Notes under the pieces: model-generated | Database searches by the model: none | What the model was told of the DNA's origin: nothing | What the model saw: the letters and a program-made list of their open reading frames with translations, nothing else | Translations under genes and position numbers: made by a program | DNA from: Bacteroidota bacterium | Lineage (GTDB): Bacteria > Bacteroidota > Bacteroidia > Cytophagales > Cyclobacteriaceae | Direction of reading: 5' to 3' | DNA: 64,000 nt | Assembly: GCA_023417785.1 (NCBI GenBank) | Contig: JAEZEH010000151.1 | Coordinates: forward strand, 16,327-80,326 | In this document: piece by piece, positions 51,182 through 59,965 of the stretch | Numbering within the stretch: the stretch's first letter is position 1 | How the letters are laid out: each line of letters starts with the position of its first letter

Positions 51182-51576
51182 TCAAAGACATCACTATACC
51201 AGAGGTAAAAAATGTTACATTGGCAGTGGCGCGGGAAAGTGATCAGGATAGCCACTGGAAGGTCTATCTGTTGAACAACAATGACGTTGCCATTGAAAAT
51301 ACCCTCGTGGCCAGTAAAGGCTACGGTGAAAAGGACGGAGAGCAACAACAAACTTCGGTCCTCCGACATTTCCTGGAAACGGTACAGCCCCATAGCGTTG
51401 CCCTGGTGGAACCAATCGATCCGGCGGTCTTCCACCTGAACAATGAATATTGGGTGAGTTACTATATTGGCCGCGAGATATTTGACAAAAGGTTTGTGTT
51501 CGTTCCCGACGCTATTCGGGATGAAAACATTACCTTCATTCGCGAGCTGAACATGGAAGGTGTGCTTCACTCCTGA
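51178..51576 (+). CDS. Conserved hypothetical protein coupled to lipB
   Basis: A 132-residue cytosolic protein with no named domain that I recognise. It opens MIKDITIPEVKNVTLAVARE, then has alternating strands (WKVYLLNNNDVAIENTLVAS), and a central GYGEKDGEQQQTSVLRHFLE. Later strands include HLNNEYWVSYYIGREIFDKRFVF. It has no signal peptide or transmembrane segment and no Cys. Its ATG overlaps the lipB stop (ATGA), so it is made with LipB. I recall similar proteins next to lipB in other Bacteroidota, but that needs a search. A role in lipoylation is possible and unproven; the position alone supports it. Confidence 0.7.
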   Translation: MIKDITIPEVKNVTLAVARESDQDSHWKVYLLNNNDVAIENTLVASKGYGEKDGEQQQTSVLRHFLETVQPHSVALVEPIDPAVFHLNNEYWVSYYIGREIFDKRFVFVPDAIRDENITFIRELNMEGVLHS

Positions 51577-51696
51577 CGTTAGAATTATTAACAGGTCCGT
51601 TATGTGTCATGCAACCCATAATGATATGAGCGATTAAATGAAAGCCGTTTCATCACCCCGCATACAATCATTACTTTTAACATTAAATACTTAAAC

Positions 51697-52416
51697 ATGT
51701 CTCCTGAAATTCGTGATATCGTTTTCCTGGATATCGAAACCGTTGCCCACCAGTATGATTACGCTGAACTCGATGAACGTTTAAAAAGTCAATGGGCCCG
51801 AAAAGCCAGCTTTCTGAAACGCGACTCCGGGTTATCAGACGAAGAAATTTATCGTGACAGAGCCGGCATCTACGCCGAGTTTGGTCGGATTATATGCGTC
51901 GCTGTCGGCAAGTTCTCTGAGAATGAAAGGGGCGAGCTGACCCTCCGGACAAAGGCATTTTACGGCGATGACGAAAAGGCGCTCCTGCTCGACTTTAGGA
52001 ACCTCCTCGAAAAACTGGATCCGTCGCAGACCCGGCTTTGCGCGCACAACGGCAAGGAGTTCGACTTCCCCTATCTGTGCAGACGGATGCTGATTAATTG
52101 TATTCCGCTTCCGCACCTGCTTAATCTGAGCGGCAAAAAATCCTGGGAGGTACCTCATCTGGATACTATGGAAATGTGGAAGTTTGGCGATTACAAGCAT
52201 TATACATCGCTCGACCTTTTGGCAGCCATCTTCAACATTCCTTCCAGCAAAAGTGATATCGACGGTAGCCAGGTTAATACCTTGTACCATAAACAAAACG
52301 GGCTGGAACGGATCAAAGAATACTGCCTGCGTGATGTAGTCGTTCTGGCACAATTATTTTTGAAAATGAAGTGCATCAATCCTGAAAATGAAATCCTGAT
52401 CAATTACGCTTCATAA
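51697..52416 (+). CDS. PolB-like 3'-5' exonuclease
   Basis: A 239-residue stand-alone exonuclease of the family related to the proofreading domain of DNA polymerase B. The DEDD-type motifs are visible: ExoI IVFLDIETVAH, ExoII CAHNGKEFDFPYL, and ExoIII EYCLRDVVVLAQLFL. The family degrades single strands of DNA or RNA in the 3'-5' direction using two metals. It has no polymerase domain, so this is a distinct small nuclease. It lies 30 bp upstream of the RNase R gene on the same strand and may be co-transcribed with it, putting two 3'-5' nucleases side by side. Its preferred substrate is unknown. Confidence 0.9.
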   Translation: MSPEIRDIVFLDIETVAHQYDYAELDERLKSQWARKASFLKRDSGLSDEEIYRDRAGIYAEFGRIICVAVGKFSENERGELTLRTKAFYGDDEKALLLDFRNLLEKLDPSQTRLCAHNGKEFDFPYLCRRMLINCIPLPHLLNLSGKKSWEVPHLDTMEMWKFGDYKHYTSLDLLAAIFNIPSSKSDIDGSQVNTLYHKQNGLERIKEYCLRDVVVLAQLFLKMKCINPENEILINYAS

Positions 52417-52446
52417 ACTGCATCCGACATTAGTACACCACCCTGC

Positions 52447-54684
52447 ATGAAAAAACCAACAAAAAGGACCACCCGCGAGCAAAACAAAAAATCCAAAACA
52501 AAATCGCTCAAAGCTGTTTTGAAGGATTCGATCCTCGAAATAATTAACGAAGGCCAGGGCCGGTCAATCAGTATGAAACAAATCACCCGGAAACTGGGGT
52601 TAAAGAAACGCGAAGATATCAAGCAGGCCACGCTTTTGCTTTATCGACTCGAAGACGATGGTATCATTGCTTCAGACGATCGCGGGAATTTCAACATAGC
52701 CGGCGGGGAAAGTGAAGGCAATATCACCGGCGTTGTGGACCACGTGAGTTCCCGATTTGCCTATGTCAAAATCGGCGAAGACCGGCAGGATATATTTATC
52801 AAATCGAAAGACCTCGGCTCCGCGGTAGACGGAGATACGGTGAAGATCGTCATCTTCGGTACGCGCCATGGTGAGCATCCCGAAGGAAAGGTTGTCGAAG
52901 TTGTAAGGAGAAACCGAAACCGCTATGTTGGGAAGATTGAGGTGTCAAAGAACTACGCGTTTGTCATTCCTGATCACCGGAAGATGCACCAGGATTTCTT
53001 CGTCTATCCGGAAAATGTTTTCGGGGCGCGGTCTGGTGATAAGGTGATCGTTGAAGTGGTATCCTGGGGTGAGGAAGACAAAAAACCGGAGGCCAAAGTG
53101 ATTGAAGTACTCGGCAAGGCGGGCGAAAACGAAGCGGAGATACATTCTATCATGGCCGAGTTCGACCTTCCGTTCCGTTTCGATGCACGGGTAGAACATG
53201 AAGCTAACGAAATCGAAGAGGGTATAACCGATATGGAAATTAAGCGCCGGCGCGACTTTCGGGGTATTACAACGTTCACCATTGATCCCTACGACGCCAA
53301 AGATTTTGACGACGCGCTTTCATTTCAGGTACTCGAAAACGGAAACTATGAAATTGGCATTCATATCGCCGACGTAACACATTATGTCAACCCGAAATCA
53401 CTTCTCGAACAGGAGGCTTTCGATCGCGCCACGTCGGTGTACCTGGTGGATAGAACAATCCCTATGTTGCCGGAGCGCTTGTCGAATCAGTTGTGCTCAC
53501 TTCGTCCGAATGAAGACAAGCTTACCTTCGCAGCCGTTTTTGAAATGGATGCAAAAGGAAAAGTTATCACCGAATGGTTTGGCCGTACCATCATTCATTC
53601 AAACGTAAGGTTTTCGTATGAGGAAGCACAAACCATTCTCGAAGACGGAACGGGTGAGCTTGCGGATGAGCTTCGGATTCTGAATACAATCGCAAAGACC
53701 TTACGCAAGGAACGGTTTAAGAAAGGGGCCATAAACTTCGAAACCACCGAAGTTAAATTTAAGCTCGACGAAAAAGGCAGGCCTCTGGCAATCATCCCGA
53801 AAATCAGAAAAGACGCCCATAAGCTGATTGAGGAGTTTATGCTTCTTGCCAACAAACGTGTGGCTACCTTTGTCTACAACATCAACAAGGGGAAGGAAAA
53901 GAACACTTTCGTTTACCGAACGCACGACACGCCCGACCCTGAGAAAGTGAAAGACTTCTCGGTGTTCGCCCGGCAGTTCGGTCACAAAATGGATGTTGAT
54001 GATAAATCCATCAGCAAATCGCTTAATAAGTTGATGGAAACAATTGAAGGTAAACCCGAACAGAATATTCTCGAACAGCTTGCGATCCGTACGATGGCAA
54101 AAGCCAAATACACGACTGATGTCAAAGGTCATTTCGGGCTCGCCTTCGAACACTACACGCACTTTACGTCGCCAATCCGGCGGTATCCGGATATGATGGT
54201 TCACCGTATGCTGCAACACTACCTGGATTCTGGCAAACCGCTGAACAAGGGCGAATATGAGGACCGTTGTATTCACTCCTCAGAACGCGAGAAAAGGGCT
54301 GCCGATGCTGAACGTGCCTCCATCAAGTACAAGCAGGTCGAGTTTATGTCCAAGGCGGAGGATCATGTTTACGAAGGCCTGATTTCTGGCGTCACCGAAT
54401 GGGGTATCTATGTTGAGATCGTGGAAACCAAATGCGAGGGAATGATCCGTCTGGCTGACCTCACTGATGATTTTTACGAATTCGAAGAACGAAGCTATCG
54501 TGTCGTAGGTCGTCGGAAGAAGAAAGTCTATACACTTGGTGATAAGGTAAAAGTCCGGGTAAAAAAGACCGACATCGATAAACGATTGATTGATCTGGTG
54601 TTCGCCGATCAAAAGGGTACAAAGGGGCGCGGTGGCGAAACCCCACGTGAAAAATGGGTTGAAGAGGAGGAATGGGGTGACTGA
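52447..54684 (+). CDS. rnr: Ribonuclease R
   Basis: RNase R is a processive 3'-5' exoribonuclease that degrades structured RNA, rRNA fragments and non-stop messages. The 745-residue protein has a Lys-rich N-terminal basic tail, a winged-helix-like region (~20-85), two cold-shock RNA-binding domains (~90-235), the RNB catalytic domain (~265-595) and an S1 domain (~640-725). The catalytic aspartates are Asp280, 286, 288 and 289 in TIDPYDAKDFDDALS, matching E. coli D272/278/280/281. The HFTSPIRRYPDMMVHR stretch is also canonical. The start is ATG 52447. It follows the PolB-like exonuclease gene closely. Confidence 0.97.
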   Translation: MKKPTKRTTREQNKKSKTKSLKAVLKDSILEIINEGQGRSISMKQITRKLGLKKREDIKQATLLLYRLEDDGIIASDDRGNFNIAGGESEGNITGVVDHVSSRFAYVKIGEDRQDIFIKSKDLGSAVDGDTVKIVIFGTRHGEHPEGKVVEVVRRNRNRYVGKIEVSKNYAFVIPDHRKMHQDFFVYPENVFGARSGDKVIVEVVSWGEEDKKPEAKVIEVLGKAGENEAEIHSIMAEFDLPFRFDARVEHEANEIEEGITDMEIKRRRDFRGITTFTIDPYDAKDFDDALSFQVLENGNYEIGIHIADVTHYVNPKSLLEQEAFDRATSVYLVDRTIPMLPERLSNQLCSLRPNEDKLTFAAVFEMDAKGKVITEWFGRTIIHSNVRFSYEEAQTILEDGTGELADELRILNTIAKTLRKERFKKGAINFETTEVKFKLDEKGRPLAIIPKIRKDAHKLIEEFMLLANKRVATFVYNINKGKEKNTFVYRTHDTPDPEKVKDFSVFARQFGHKMDVDDKSISKSLNKLMETIEGKPEQNILEQLAIRTMAKAKYTTDVKGHFGLAFEHYTHFTSPIRRYPDMMVHRMLQHYLDSGKPLNKGEYEDRCIHSSEREKRAADAERASIKYKQVEFMSKAEDHVYEGLISGVTEWGIYVEIVETKCEGMIRLADLTDDFYEFEERSYRVVGRRKKKVYTLGDKVKVRVKKTDIDKRLIDLVFADQKGTKGRGGETPREKWVEEEEWGD

Positions 54685-54799
54685 AAATGTAATCCATTAG
54701 CGATACGCAAAACCACGATGCCGCTTTAATTTTTTAATAATCTTCGGGTGCAAGGGTATGTATTTAAAACGCTCGCTCCCTGCCTAACGCAACGAAAAC

Positions 54800-55768
54800 G
54801 TGCCATCCAATTTTCTTACCGTAATCGAAAAAGAAATCCGAAAGCAAAAATTCGGAAAGGAACCAAACTCACTATATGAACCCATCCGATACCTTATGGG
54901 TCTGGGTGGAAAAAGGTTGCGGCCGATGCTCACGCTCCTGGCTTACAATCTTTACAGGGAAAATGCCGCCGAAATCACGCGGTACGCCATTGCGGTTGAA
55001 GCGTTTCACAATTTCACACTAATGCACGATGACATTATGGATAAGGCCCCGCTTCGGCGCGGGCATCAGACTGTGCATGAGAAGTGGGATGTGAATACGG
55101 CAATCCTGAGCGGCGACGTTATGCTGGTCAAGGTTTACGAATTGTTTCATTCGCTGGATGCCGCCGTATTCAAAACGGTGATCAAATCATTCAATAAGTG
55201 TGCAGCCGAAGTTTGCGAAGGACAGCAATGGGATATGGAATTCGAGCAATCTGATAATGTCAATGAAGCTCAATACATCCGAATGATCCGCCTGAAAACG
55301 GCAGTCCTCCTTGGTTTTAGCCTTGAACTTGGTGGCATCCTGGCCGACGCACCAGCGGAGGATCGCAGGCTGCTCTACGAATTCGGCGTAAACATCGGAA
55401 TTGGTTTTCAATTGAAAGACGACCTGCTCGACGCTTTCGCTGATCCAAAGAAGTTTGGCAAACAGGTGGGTGGTGACATTATTGCAAACAAAAAGACATT
55501 CCTGTTGATAAAGGCGTTGGAGGTAGCACCGCCGACTACGAAACGCGAATTGAAACAATGGATTTCAGCTTCCAGATTCAACAGGCAAAAGAAAGTAGAT
55601 GCCGTAAAGGAAATCTATCAACAGCTCGGTATTCCTTCCATTACAGAAAAGAAAATCAATAGTTACTTCAGGAGGGGATTCCGGAGCCTGGAGAAGACCA
55701 GTGGAAATTACCAGGCCAAGGCCACTTTAAAGGATTTCGCAGAGGCGCTCATGGCACGTCAGTCATGA
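54800..55768 (+). CDS. Polyprenyl diphosphate synthase
   Basis: A 322-residue trans-prenyltransferase that condenses IPP with allylic diphosphates to make isoprenoid chains, for example for menaquinone or carotenoids. The first Asp-rich motif is LMHDDIMDKAPLRRGH (Asp77, 78 and 81) and the second is FQLKDDLLDAFAD (Asp207, 208 and 211). The residue five before the first Asp is Phe72, with Thr73 next, a pattern that tends to stop products near C20; chain length is therefore uncertain. The start is GTG at 54800. The gene is alone, with 115 bp upstream and 191 bp downstream to the next supported starts. Confidence 0.92.
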   Translation: MPSNFLTVIEKEIRKQKFGKEPNSLYEPIRYLMGLGGKRLRPMLTLLAYNLYRENAAEITRYAIAVEAFHNFTLMHDDIMDKAPLRRGHQTVHEKWDVNTAILSGDVMLVKVYELFHSLDAAVFKTVIKSFNKCAAEVCEGQQWDMEFEQSDNVNEAQYIRMIRLKTAVLLGFSLELGGILADAPAEDRRLLYEFGVNIGIGFQLKDDLLDAFADPKKFGKQVGGDIIANKKTFLLIKALEVAPPTTKRELKQWISASRFNRQKKVDAVKEIYQQLGIPSITEKKINSYFRRGFRSLEKTSGNYQAKATLKDFAEALMARQS

Positions 55769-55959
55769 CCTCTCTTGAGGCTGACCGGTTTTCATGATCT
55801 ATGCTTCCGGGTAACAATGAATTGCCGATGCTCGATACACTGCCATCATATCGAAGTTTTTCGGATCCTATCCGTTTATCATATTCTCTGAAAAATACGT
55901 CGCCGCTCCTGGTGGCGAAAACAGGATCGGCGTATATTTCTCCACCAATACACCAGGCC

Positions 55960-57165
55960 ATGGACGCACGAATTTTTACGAAGCTTTCGATTATGATGCT
56001 CCTCGAATACTTTGTTTGGGGAGCATGGTATGTCACCATGAGTACGTACATGGCTACCTTTCTCGGCTCGTCCGGAATTCAGATCGGCGCAGCCTATAGT
56101 GCGCTGGCCATTGCCACAATGATTTCGCCGTTCTTCGTAGGCATGATCGCCGACCGTTTCTTCGCTGCCCAGAAGATAATGGGGCTCTTCCATCTCATCG
56201 GTGCGGCGTTGTTGTTTTTTGCTACCTACATCGATAACAATACGGCCTTCTACTGGCTTATCCTGTTATACTCACTGATGTACATGCCCACCATCGCCCT
56301 GTCGAACAGTATCGCGTTTCATCAGATGACCGACCCGGGAAAACAGTTCCCCTGGATCCGTGTATTCGGAACGGTGGGATGGATTATCGCCGGGGTCATG
56401 ATTACTTTTCTTGACATTGAAAAGACCCCATCGACCTTCCACATGGCGGCAATCGCTTCCGCTGTCCTCGGGGTGTTCAGTTTTATGCTCCCGAATACGC
56501 CGCCGAAAGGAAAGACAGCCTCTACTTCTGCATCGGGTGCGCTGGGTAGCGACGCATTTGTATTGTTCCGCGACAAGCCTTACCTGGTATTCTTCATCGC
56601 CGCCGTTCTTGTGTGTATTCCCTTGTCCTTTTATTATGGTTTTGCCAACCTTTTCCTGAATGAAGTGGGGATGGAAGACGCTGCCGGGAAAATGGTCCTG
56701 GGTCAGATTTCCGAAGCCGTGTTTATTCTTGCTATTCCGTTTCTGTTTTACAGAATTGGCGTTAAGAATATGCTACTTCTGGGAATGACGGCCTGGATCC
56801 TTCGTTATGTTTGTTTCGCGTATGGCGATGCCGACCAGGGACTTTGGATGTTGTATGCCGGAATTATCCTTCACGGAATCTGCTATGACTTCTTTTTCGT
56901 AACCGGGTACATGTACACCGAGAAAAAAGCCGGGGAAAAAATCAAGAACGCGGCTCAGGGCTTGTTTACATTTGCCACCTATGGCCTCGGCATGTACATC
57001 GGTACGCAGTTTTCCGGATTCACCACGGATTATTACACCGTTGACGGTGATCGTCAATGGACATACATATGGTTCGTGCCGGCTTTCATTGCAGTTGCCG
57101 TCCTCCTATACTTCATTCTTTTCTTCCGCGAGAAACGTGAAACGAGAGAAGTCACGGTTCAGTAG
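55960..57165 (+). CDS. Nucleoside:H+ symporter (NupG-like MFS)
   Basis: A 401-residue major-facilitator transporter of the NupG/XapB nucleoside:proton symporter family, with twelve hydrophobic helices. The start MDARIFTKLSIMMLLEYFVWGAWYVT is diagnostic for Bacteroidota members. Other landmarks are the ADRFFAAQKIMG loop between helices 2 and 3 (position of the MFS A-motif), PWIRVFGTVGWIIAGV in helix 5-6 and YMYTEKKAGEKIKNAAQG. The frame continues upstream to 55801, but those 53 residues are not transporter-like, so I start at the ATG at 55960. It would import nucleosides at the inner membrane; the substrate set is not known. Confidence 0.92.
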   Translation: MDARIFTKLSIMMLLEYFVWGAWYVTMSTYMATFLGSSGIQIGAAYSALAIATMISPFFVGMIADRFFAAQKIMGLFHLIGAALLFFATYIDNNTAFYWLILLYSLMYMPTIALSNSIAFHQMTDPGKQFPWIRVFGTVGWIIAGVMITFLDIEKTPSTFHMAAIASAVLGVFSFMLPNTPPKGKTASTSASGALGSDAFVLFRDKPYLVFFIAAVLVCIPLSFYYGFANLFLNEVGMEDAAGKMVLGQISEAVFILAIPFLFYRIGVKNMLLLGMTAWILRYVCFAYGDADQGLWMLYAGIILHGICYDFFFVTGYMYTEKKAGEKIKNAAQGLFTFATYGLGMYIGTQFSGFTTDYYTVDGDRQWTYIWFVPAFIAVAVLLYFILFFREKRETREVTVQ

Positions 57166-57201
57166 TTTAATAATAAATCAAAATATTAAAACGTAATTAC
57201 C

Positions 57202-58392
57202 ATGAATATCGCCATGCTCGGTTCCGGCTTCATCGCAAGATTTTACGCGGAGTCACTCCATGGATATCGAAGCAAAGACAAAATTGTATCGGTCTATTCG
57301 CGTCGCGACTCAAGTGTGAAGAGTTTCTCGGAACATTATAACGTCCCGTTTACTACCACCAGCATGGAGGAGGCAATAAACCGGCCCGAGGTAGACGTAG
57401 TATGTATTTCGCTTCCCAACAACATTCATGAAGAGGCAGTAATGCTGTGTTGTAAACACAAGAAACCGGTTGTAGTTACCAAACCACTTGGGCGAAATGC
57501 CGAAGAAGCGAAGCGTATGCTTGATGCGGTGGAGAAGGCTGGCATCTTCAACGGCTATCTGGAAGACCTGGTGTATGCCCCAAAATTTCTTAAAGCGAAT
57601 GAAAGCATCAGGGAAGGAGCACTTGGCAGAATCCTCTGGGCGAAGTCACGGGAGACGCATCCAGGGCCGCACAGCGATTGGTTCTGGGATATCGAACAGG
57701 CTGGCGGTGGATGTATCCTGGACCTGGGCTGTCACTGCGTGGAAATAACCCGCACCTATATCGGTAAGGATATACGCCCCGTCGAAGTAATGTGCTGGGC
57801 CGACACCCAGGTGAAGCCTATTGATGCAGAAGATCATGCGATTGCACTGATCAAGTACGAGAACGGTGCGATTGGTCAGTTTGAAGTGAGTTGGACGTTC
57901 CGCGGCGGGCTGGATCTTCGCGATGAAGTGATGGGAACTGAAGGTACGATCTGGATTAACAATTTTCTGCGAACAGGTTTCGAGATGTTCACGACAGGTA
58001 AGGGGACAAATTATGTAGCCGAGAAGGCCGAGAGCAATCAGGGCTGGCAATTCCCTGTGGGCGACGAAGTGAATGAACTTGGTTACAACCACATGTTTAT
58101 GGACATGTTTAACGCCATGGAACAGGGCAGAGAACCGAAGGAAACGTTTTACGATGGGTATGTCGTCAATGCGATCCTTGATGCAGCGTACCGTTCCGCC
58201 AAATCAAAGAACTGGGAGCCTGTGAAGCTCGATATCTGGCGCGGAAAAACGGGAGTTTCAAAAGACAGCCACCTTCATGAATACGACCAGGATCATTACC
58301 TGGTAAAAGAAGAGGTGACGCACTACGGCGCAAAAAAGGTCATACTGAAAGAAAAAAAGACCGGAAAAATCATCGAGCGTACCCTCGACTAG
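57202..58392 (+). CDS. Gfo/Idh/MocA-family oxidoreductase
   Basis: A 396-residue NAD(P)-dependent sugar oxidoreductase. The N-terminal Rossmann fold starts at once (MNIAMLGSGFIARFYAESLHGY) and continues with VVCISLPNNIHEEAVMLCCKHKKP. The conserved catalytic Lys is in VVTKPLGRNAEEAKRM (usually EKP). The C-terminal domain has GGGCILDLGCHCVEITRTYIG, with the family His, then DAEDHAIALIKYENGAIGQFEVSW. Such enzymes oxidise or dehydrate sugars and cyclitols; substrate is unknown. The tail beyond residue 350 is basic and coil-like. It lies 36 bp after the nucleoside symporter gene and may be co-transcribed. Its stop overlaps the glycosyltransferase stop by 4 bp. Confidence 0.9.
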   Translation: MNIAMLGSGFIARFYAESLHGYRSKDKIVSVYSRRDSSVKSFSEHYNVPFTTTSMEEAINRPEVDVVCISLPNNIHEEAVMLCCKHKKPVVVTKPLGRNAEEAKRMLDAVEKAGIFNGYLEDLVYAPKFLKANESIREGALGRILWAKSRETHPGPHSDWFWDIEQAGGGCILDLGCHCVEITRTYIGKDIRPVEVMCWADTQVKPIDAEDHAIALIKYENGAIGQFEVSWTFRGGLDLRDEVMGTEGTIWINNFLRTGFEMFTTGKGTNYVAEKAESNQGWQFPVGDEVNELGYNHMFMDMFNAMEQGREPKETFYDGYVVNAILDAAYRSAKSKNWEPVKLDIWRGKTGVSKDSHLHEYDQDHYLVKEEVTHYGAKKVILKEKKTGKIIERTLD

Positions 58393-59576
58393 CGAAACGA
58401 TTCAGAGTGGAAAATGTCGACGAATTTGCGACTCAATAGTTGCCGGGAGTATTTCTCCTCTGCCAGGGCGCGGGCGTTTACCTGATATTGACGAAGCAGG
58501 TTTTTATCGGCGAGGAAAGGTTTGATTTGTTCGGCAAACCCATGCGGGTACCGTGAGTCCAGCGCGATTCCGCAGATCCGCTTTTCGATTTCCTCTTTCA
58601 TCCACCCTTTAAAATTTACCACAATCAGTTTTCCGGAAGCGAGACCATCGAAGTATTTATGGGGCGAACCGGTTTCAAGTATCGGAGAAGTACGGTAGCA
58701 AATGAAAGACGCGTCTGTAACGTTGAGGATTTCCGCCACTTCAGTCCGAACTGCTGGAGGAAGAATAGTCAGGTTAGTAAGGCCCAGAGACGCGGCTGCG
58801 GATTTGAAATGGTCCCGCAAGGCTCCCTCTCCACAAAGGAGGAATTTCACCGGAAGGCCGGCCTGCTGGCTTGCGCGCGCGCATTCGATGAAGTAGTCCA
58901 GACCATTGGCGAAACCTATCGCGCCGACATATGACACGACAAACTTGTTCACCACGCCGTATTTTTCTTCGAGCTCCGGATTTTTAGGCGAGGGTTTGAA
59001 GAACTGTGTATCCGACATGTTTGGAACTACCTCTACCAGCGCCCCTGGCGATTTACGCCGGATCGATTCGGCAATTGGTACAGATAAGGCGATCACTCTT
59101 CGGGCCCGGTTATAAATACGTTTCTCCAGCCAGTAGAGTGACTTCTTCAAAAGTGGATTCCGGATGAAACCAAGCTCAATGGGCGCATCCGGCCACAGGT
59201 CTCCGACTTCGAAGAAGAAGGGAATTTTCATGGATCGCTGAATCCAGATGGCGCTCTGCCCAACCGTTATCGGAACGGAAATGGCGTAGCATACGCCCAC
59301 ACTTGAGATATTTCTGGCCACGCGAACAGCGCCAATGGCATAATTGATGAAAGAAGATCCGCGTTTGTAGAAGCCAAAGCGGTTTTCGTAGGCTACCGGG
59401 AGGTGGTGGATCTCAATTCCTTCAAAGGTACTTGTCCGATATCTGGGCTCCTTGCCCCCTGTAATTACCGCCACTTCGAAACCGGCTTCAAGGAGGGCGG
59501 TGGCCAGATAATAGGAACGCAATGGTCCGCCCGTAACGGGCGTGTTGAAATGCTGGTGAAGGATGAGAACTTTCAC
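58389..59576 (-). CDS. Family 4-type glycosyltransferase
   Basis: A ~395-residue retaining GT-B glycosyltransferase. The N-terminal glycine loop is NTPVTGGPLRSYYLATALLEAG. The C-terminal domain has the start VVSYVGAIGFANGLDYFIEC and the nucleotide-sugar stretch ETGSPHKYFDGLASGKLIVV, with the EX7E-type acceptor Glu. No membrane helix is present. It would transfer a sugar to a lipid or glycan, most likely for lipopolysaccharide, capsule or glycoprotein, but no other glycan genes accompany it. No ATG exists near the start; I choose GTG at 59576, giving VKVLILHQHFN. GTGs at 59582 and 59603 are alternatives. Its stop overlaps the oxidoreductase stop by 4 bp. Confidence 0.88.
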   Translation of the reverse strand: MKVLILHQHFNTPVTGGPLRSYYLATALLEAGFEVAVITGGKEPRYRTSTFEGIEIHHLPVAYENRFGFYKRGSSFINYAIGAVRVARNISSVGVCYAISVPITVGQSAIWIQRSMKIPFFFEVGDLWPDAPIELGFIRNPLLKKSLYWLEKRIYNRARRVIALSVPIAESIRRKSPGALVEVVPNMSDTQFFKPSPKNPELEEKYGVVNKFVVSYVGAIGFANGLDYFIECARASQQAGLPVKFLLCGEGALRDHFKSAAASLGLTNLTILPPAVRTEVAEILNVTDASFICYRTSPILETGSPHKYFDGLASGKLIVVNFKGWMKEEIEKRICGIALDSRYPHGFAEQIKPFLADKNLLRQYQVNARALAEEKYSRQLLSRKFVDIFHSESFR

Positions 59577-59698
59577 AATCACAAAGAAAACAATTGAAAG
59601 CACCCAGTCTGAAAAGCACAGACTTTTTTCTCACCCAAACGTCAATAGGGTATGATTTCTGCCTGATTGCAGTGAGCGGCTATGGTACGCGGGCCAAT

Positions 59699-59730
59699 AA
59701 AAAAAGTGATCCACGAAACGTGGACCACTT
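59699..59730 (-). terminator. Terminator of the sigma/anti-sigma operon
   Basis: On the minus strand a 12-bp stem (cgtggaccactt side, one A-C mismatch, loop ttt) is followed by a run of seven or more Ts. It starts 8 bp after the stop of the small anti-sigma-like gene and is a convincing rho-independent terminator. Confidence 0.85.
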
Positions 59731-59737
59731 CCCATTA

Positions 59738-59965
59738 TCAACTGCTTCTTGTTTGCCGGGAATACGACAGGATACTCTGAACGGTCTTTTCAGAAGGTTC
59801 CAGGGATGCCGAATTCAATTCCATCATCACAGACGAAAGTTCTGTGAAAAGAGAATTCAATTCCGGATCGCGTTCCAGTGCTTTGTCAATCTCCTTCTTC
59901 TCCTCCTCCGTTGTCTCCCGGTATAAATACCGCATCAAATCCGTTTGCGTAAAAACTTTTATCAT
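59738..59965 (-). CDS. Small anti-sigma-like protein overlapping the sigma factor gene
   Basis: A 75-residue soluble protein. The helix TDLMRYLYRETTEEEKKEIDKALERDPELNSLFTEL resembles the N-terminal helical unit of zinc-type anti-sigma factors (length plus EEE..I..AL..DPEL spacing), but no zinc Cys/His and no membrane helix are present. The rest is a short helical tail (PSEKTVQSILSYSRQTRSS). Its ATG lies inside the sigma factor gene, in another frame, with an 80-nt overlap, so the two are translationally linked. A role in binding or restraining the sigma factor is likely by position and pattern, yet unproven. A terminator follows 8 bp downstream. Confidence 0.8.
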   Translation of the reverse strand: MIKVFTQTDLMRYLYRETTEEEKKEIDKALERDPELNSLFTELSSVMMELNSASLEPSEKTVQSILSYSRQTRSS

